Assembly: GCA_032209605.1 (NCBI GenBank) | Contig: JASFXZ010000018.1 | Coordinates: 3,289,904 to 3,353,903, forward strand | DNA length: 64,000 nt | Direction of reading: 5' to 3' | Source: Mactromeris polynyma | Taxonomy: Eukaryota > Mollusca > Bivalvia > Venerida > Mactridae | Program-made: the position numbers and the translations under genes | The notes under the pieces: model-generated | Told to the model about the DNA's origin: nothing | Seen by the model: only the letters and a program-made list of their open reading frames with translations | Database searches by the model: none | In this document: one piece after another, positions 58,763 through 64,000 of the stretch | How positions within the stretch are numbered: the stretch's first letter is position 1 | How the letters are laid out: each line of letters begins with the position of its first letter

Positions 58763-59261
58763 AGAAATAAGTCGATTATACAAAAAACATATTTTTGCGC
58801 TCAAACTTATCAAAAGCATGCGCGCAATGATATTATAAGTCAGCCAAGTACAGTAGACGCAAATGATGTTCTTTACAGTTTTTCCAAGTATCAATTAACT
58901 CAAATAACCATCTTTGACTTAAAACAATTTTTTCTTGTGATATTTATTTTACAAAATATGTAACTCGCCGATTTCTGTATTTGAATTTCATTTAGAGGGT
59001 AAAGATCTGTATAGTGTGTGAATGGTCCAATTAATCATCAATACGGATACAACATTATGTTTAAAATAGTCTGAAATAAATGTTATTTTGTATAATTTTG
59101 CAGCAATCTTTTATAAAGTTTCGTTAGGTGGACAATTTATCACTTGAACGATTGCGACTAGAAGTATCGCGCATGTTTATTGAATCAATGTTTGTCTTTA
59201 AACGAGACATTTCAAAATGCGCATTAAATAAAGATAAATTAGACACAAAGTTAATTGCGTG

Positions 59262-59267
59262 TTTATT
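59262..59267 (-). terminator. Polyadenylation signal, minus-strand gene at 59286-62565
   Basis: AATAAA on the minus strand about 20 bp after the stop codon at 59286-59288. Confidence 0.5.
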
Positions 59268-59285
59268 TGATTTCATGCATGGCTT

Positions 59286-62200
59286 TTAAAACGTAATCCC
59301 GTCTGTCGATTTAGAAAAATTGGGATTAAATGAAACATAATGTATGAATTGTTTAAGCCTATCATTGCCATTTTGTGAAGAATATTGCACTGCATAATCC
59401 ATAAATAACAGTTTTCGTTTGAATGAAACGAGGACTGGTTTTTTTACGCGGCGTATGTGTGCATAAACTGGATTTGTGATTTTGTTGAAATACTTAGAAC
59501 TAAAACCGCAGTAAAAATGCACAGTTTGCATGAAAGCGTATATACATTTCCGAATGACCCGAATCAATCTACTGTTATCCGTTTTCTTGTCTGAGACAAA
59601 AGACCATTTAGTATAGGGTCATAAAGAATTAGCGTAGGCTTAGCGACCGATTCACATTTTGTAAAACGACAATACAACGCTTGGTAAAAAAGTAATATTT
59701 TGAGGAACACGAAAAATCGGTCAATGGCGCTACCGGGATTCGAACCCGGGTCTACGGATTGCCGGTCCGTTATTGAACGTAAACATTGAACGACCATGAG
59801 CGCGACAAATACTTTCAGAACATGTCAGTATACGTAGTTCTGTGTGAATTGTCCAGTTAATTAGTGCGGTTTACTAAAAAGTAACAGAAACATCATTCCC
59901 CTTTTTAATCTTTTATTTTGCATTTTTTTGTCTTTACGTCAATTGTACGATACATTTTATTAAAAGACGCAAGCATATATAATATTATAATTGAGTCTGT
60001 AACACTACTTCAAAAAGGCTTCTCGGGGAAATGCCATTTACGTCAAAAACGCAAACAAAATATTAAGTTGGTACAGTGAATGCCACACTCACAAGAGGCA
60101 AGCACTTCCCGATGAAACATTTACCGATAAATTATTGTCATTATTCACCGTGGACACCATTTGTGGTAAAGCACAACATTTAAATTAATATTTATTAACA
60201 AAAGACTAATTGTGGTAAACAATCATCTACTTGTATTGCCGGTATACGTGTTACACTTAGGGACATAGCCCAGATAATTGAAATTCCCATAGTTATGTAA
60301 TTCAGGCCAATAATACTACAGTTTATACGAACAATCAAGAAAACCAACATATATGGTCAGATTGCAATTAAAAACTACTTGTTTCTCGATTGGCTAGAGA
60401 CACTGTGGTATCACATGGCTACATCTCACTACAATGGTTAACTTCAATGATTCGACACTCGTCCGACAATTTGGCCAAACATCAAGTACTTCGCTTTTAC
60501 TGTGTTTTACAACGGATCACCATTTAGCATGTGGTAAAACTGGTTTGTACTGACACTTCCAAGGCTGCATGCCGTTATATTGCCTTAAATCTCCTGTTGC
60601 TTTGTCGTGTAGTTCTGTGTCAGTCCATTTTCATGATTTTAGTTCGTTGATGATGATGTGTTGTTTGGTTTTCTTGTCCTTACTATTTAAGTATTGTATT
60701 TTGTCCTCTCGCTGTATGTGCCCCCTGGTCCGTTTGGTGTGGTTTTTGTGTTCCCCTTTTTGACTGGATCAGTCTAGGGAAATTCCGAATGGTGAATGTG
60801 GCCCTCCCTGCTGCACATTTGTTCGCTTTTATTGACAAACATATTCAAATTACAAACATTCAGTGAAGTAATTTATGAAGCGTGCATGTTATTTCTTGAC
60901 AAATAAAAATAGAGTGACCCTCCAACAGTACTCTTCCATGGTTAAAGGTGCTGTTCGTTTTATACATTTATTTAATAATATAACTGTTAATAGAGGAACT
61001 GATCCAACGTATCATTAGATCTTCTTTTAGCCCGGAAATGATATATATTTTCATAGTGACATCATGTTTACCTTAGGATACATTAATTGTATTAGCTCAC
61101 CTAAAATCAATGCACTGATAATCTATAAATTAAACAAATACTTGTTTTGTCTGTCATGCAGCAGATATGTAAAACTTTGAACATTATTAAAATATCAAAG
61201 GGTTCTTAATACCAATATTATGTCGCGTATACCAACGTGTTTGAACTCAATAGGGCTTTTGAATTAGACCGATGTTAACTGAATGAGCCTAAAGTTTAAA
61301 GAGAAGATATAAATGGATGTTTTATATCGTCAGTTTCTTGTTAGCACCAAAACATCGTTTTTTTATTAAATGCACGCACTTGAACAAACATAAACAATTA
61401 TATGTTGTCAAGTGTCGCCAGAAAACGTTATTTGTCTCACTTGAAAACATGCGCATGAATCAGAATTTGTTTTTGTCGCATTTGATATTATTCTAAATTG
61501 TATACACTTAATGACTGCATCAGCGTGCATCAGCGTGTTACTACTTTAGCTTGAGTGTGTTTATATAAAACAGTAGTCAAGAACAATTTAGAATGGAAAC
61601 GTATGCGTGTATCCATATTGATAAATTACTCGTACGTGGATTGCGATATACATTGAATGTCATTGCGATCTAGAGTTTAGTAGAAACAAGGTTCAATTAA
61701 TCAGGAAGTAGTTCTGCTTTCACTTTTCCGAAATCATCTTAATGCGTTCCTAAGTAAAGAAGGCGTAAAGAAAATACTGTATTTTTTCATGAATGCGAAT
61801 ACTCTCATTCCGGGATTGTATCACCACACATATTCTTATAAGTTGTTTATCACTTTGTAGCATTGATTAGTCTCTCTCAATACTGAATTGTCTTGTCCCC
61901 CCGATGCAGTTAAAGTGACTAGTGCTGAACTACTTGAAGCATAGTAAAATAGACTGTTGGGAAACTGGATCAAATGCGTAGCATCTGAAATGTTACATAT
62001 ATACTAAAGCATTGGGCTAAAGCCCCCAGGCCAAACACGGAAACGCAGATCTTTATACATACTTTAATAACATATCTCAGTTCATGTTGATATTACAACA
62101 TTAGTACATACTATACAAAATACTAATACAATGATAGAGGGGCAATTACAATAAGAAAATCAATACACAATGCACAAGAAACACAATTGTAAAATACATA

Positions 62201-62565
62201 CTCGTATATGATAAATAAATATTGCGGGAAAAAGTATTTTTATTATAATTTCATGTTTTATGGTTCTTGTTTGGATATATTTTATCAATTTGTGTGATAA
62301 AAATAGAAATAAAGCGTTATTTTTGTCTCCAACTTACTTGGTATTATCTGCTCACGAATGATTAACTTTGATTGTTCCAGTGTCCATATTTGATAAAAGT
62401 CAAGTGACAAATCTACTTTGATACCACAGTCAAGCTGTATTTTGAAATACATACTCCGTATCTGTAAGTGGATTGTCTTTGTTTTTGTGAACATTGTTCG
62501 ATACAATCTCTTTATTTTTGAAACTTGCCTAAAACTGGATACATCTGACAAACACCCCTGGTTAT
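59286..62565 (-). CDS. Minus-strand gene of unknown function, last two exons visible
   Basis: Exon A (62565-62338, 228 nt) lies between acceptor ATATAGTTTTTCAG and donor GTAAGT. Exon B (59590-59286, 305 nt) follows acceptor GGTCTTTTGTCTCAG and ends with TAA and a nearby AATAAA. A enters in phase 1 and leaves one base. B supplies the missing two, so the joint (Asn) is in frame. The 176 or so residues read NQGCLSDVSSFRQVSKIKRL, LQIRSMYFKIQLDCGIKVDL, LDFYQIWTLEQ, then KCIYAFMQTVHFYCGFSSKY, IRRVKKPVLVSFKRKLLFMD and FNPNFSKSTDGITF. It is basic, with a few Cys and no membrane segment. I do not recognise it. The 5' exons are outside or unseen, and a middle exon in the 2.7 kb intron is possible. The intron contains a tRNA-like sequence. 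Confidence 0.6.
59726..59803 (-). tRNA. tRNA-like sequence, probably a pseudogene or SINE head
   Basis: On the minus strand a perfect T arm (CCGGG-TTCGAAT-CCCGG) with a consensus B box and a perfect 5-bp anticodon stem (ACGGA-CCGGCAA-TCCGT) are present, and a T5 terminator follows about 10 bp downstream. The acceptor stem pairs in only five positions, the D arm is poor, and the loop has C instead of U before the would-be anticodon GGC. A functional tRNA is therefore unlikely. Confidence 0.4.
59804..62337. other. Intron of the minus-strand gene; otherwise unannotated
   Basis: AT-rich sequence. A good plus-strand acceptor (TGTCCCCCCGATGCAG, ending 61909) opens a short frame to TAG 61942-61944, noted as a possible alternative last exon of the small peptide gene. 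Nothing else supported. Confidence 0.35.
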
Positions 62566-64000
62566 CTGAAAAACTATATATATATACTCAAACCGTGAAT
62601 ACGAATTAGTTCGCTTCTCGTCACTCTTTTGTGACTTTTATGACACGACTAAATTACATTTTGTTCATACGTAAATACTGAAAGTGATGGCTGATAGATA
62701 ACCAATATCTGTTTAACAAATAAAATGGTTTTAAACAAAGTCAGTTTTACATCATTAGAACATAGACACTGGACTCGTTCAGAGTTCCTGCAATTATTGT
62801 AGCAAACTAATCATCGCTTATTCACACTGAAGTATACCATGTTTATTCATCGTTTCGGTTGATATGTTTCAATACTGACTGTTTCACCACTAGTTGATGT
62901 TTGTGTTATGTGTAAATACTAGCTTTCCGGAGCTTTCATTTCCAAAGTGTTTTTTTTTATATCCAATAGTTACCATTCAACTTAATTGTATGTATATTTT
63001 GTTAAATACATTTTCTGCGCGGCTTCTGAATTGTTTTATACCTTCGTCTTTTTACCCGTTTTTATTTTATTTGTACCGTATGAATTTCAGTGGGGAGGTC
63101 GCGCTTTGTGGGTATGTACCTATACCATTCGGTGTTTTCTTTAAATATTTTCATTAGCATAGAAGTATCGGACGCTTACGAGAATTAGACGATTAATGCT
63201 TCACAGTATCTAGATATATCACGGCGTTAAGTGGTAGACGTATAGTATTTTTGGTGGTCATTCTTTAGAATTAATAAATGTTTCACAAATATGCCTTAAT
63301 AAGATGCATTTACACTTCGACTTTGGTTTTCTAGAGACACTAGCTCTAGGTGTGTGTTTAAACATGTTTAAACGCACATCTATCACGAGTTTCAGGCATG
63401 TCGTCTGTATTTGAAGTTTGTTATTAAATATGATATGCGTGGTAATGTCTTTTAGTCTCGATATATCAGGAGATTAGCTGCATTAACTTAGCGATCTTAA
63501 TTATACATTTTATATATTACATACGTTGTTTAATCAGTTTGTTTGATGTTGTATATTCAACACTAGATTAAAACATAAGTTGTTGGCTATAAAAACGAGG
63601 TCTAAGAGTTTAATCAGTACCCATTAGGTACTGGAGTTGTTATTTAAACAATTTGTTCGACAGTATTTAAAGGGCTGATATATTTAAAAAAAGTTAACAT
63701 TACACTTGCAAAAAATACAGTTTGTTACAAAACAACATTAAATCATTCTTTATATCTCTCGTGAGCACTTAGTTTGCTATATGCGTCTACTGTAGCCAAC
63801 ATTAAAGACGTAATCTTGAAAGTAAAAACGTAAACAATGACTTCAACATTTCACATACAACGCAATGTATCTTCACAAATATTAAACATTAATTTCAATG
63901 ATTTTAATACTGATTAATATCTATTTTTGTCAATTTTATCTAAGCCCTGCTATACGGTTTACAGTCCAGTATTAATGATAAACCTTCCACAATATGTTTT
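62566..64000. other. Upstream intron of the minus-strand gene or intergenic sequence
   Basis: I found no further exon with good splice borders. The 87-codon plus frame at 62894-63157 lacks support. Confidence 0.35.

Noticed and set aside
59564..59797. 77-codon minus frame with DPGSNPGSAID
   Set aside because: This pattern is the usual translation of a tRNA-like T arm/B box, present here at 59726-59803.

Overview
This is a 64 kb stretch of an animal nuclear genome. It is AT-rich, its genes are split by GT..AG introns, it has animal-type genes (ORC2, a secreted type-B carboxylesterase), and it is packed with minisatellites, fold-back DNA elements, Tc1/pogo-type transposons, LINE tails and a Ty3/gypsy-type element. 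The repeat repertoire looks like that of a bivalve mollusc. That placement is an inference from remembered repeat families, not a marker gene. There are no operons, CRISPR arrays or bacterial signals. Nearly all the long open frames in the window are by-products of tandem arrays whose period is a multiple of three.

Layout. 1-5835: last four exons of ORC2 (+), with minisatellites in its introns. 5.87-10.8 kb: a fold-back element followed by four minisatellites and a dispersed repeat. 11.76-13.23 kb: a decayed Tc1-like transposon. 14.7-16.4 kb: fold-back elements around a possible coding exon at 15650. 17.2-20.8 kb (-): a compact secreted Met-rich, Cys-containing protein gene with a TATA box. 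21.6-23.3 kb: a pogo-like MITE touching a 45-bp array. 25.9-36.1 kb (+): a complete six-exon, 532-residue secreted carboxylesterase/cholinesterase-like gene with an intact catalytic triad. Its third intron is mostly tandem repeat. 37.5-40.1 kb: a perfect 36-bp array, a fold-back element and a 21-bp array. 40.9-45.2 kb: an LTR retrotransposon with apparently identical LTRs, mostly deleted inside. 45.2-49.1 kb: dispersed repeat, Tc1 remnant, a receptor-like fragment, and a 1.4 kb GAT-rich array that keeps an Asp-rich frame open and is interrupted by a short retroelement. 50.1-52.4 kb: an 85-bp satellite with a three-unit higher-order pattern. 55.6-57.1 kb: a 5'-truncated LINE. 57.1-62.6 kb: three sets of splice-bounded exons (two on the minus strand, one on the plus strand) that no long open frame reveals.

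Genes found by reading splice sites and phases are the main new content: the Met-rich secretory gene (17785-20723), a three-exon 59-residue secreted peptide candidate (58148-58679), a minus-strand gene whose two visible exons join in phase and end at a polyadenylation signal (59286-62565), and an orphan minus-strand exon (57149-57230). ORC2 acts in DNA replication. The carboxylesterase, the Met-rich protein and the small peptide are predicted to be secreted. Nothing in the sequence ties these genes into one pathway.
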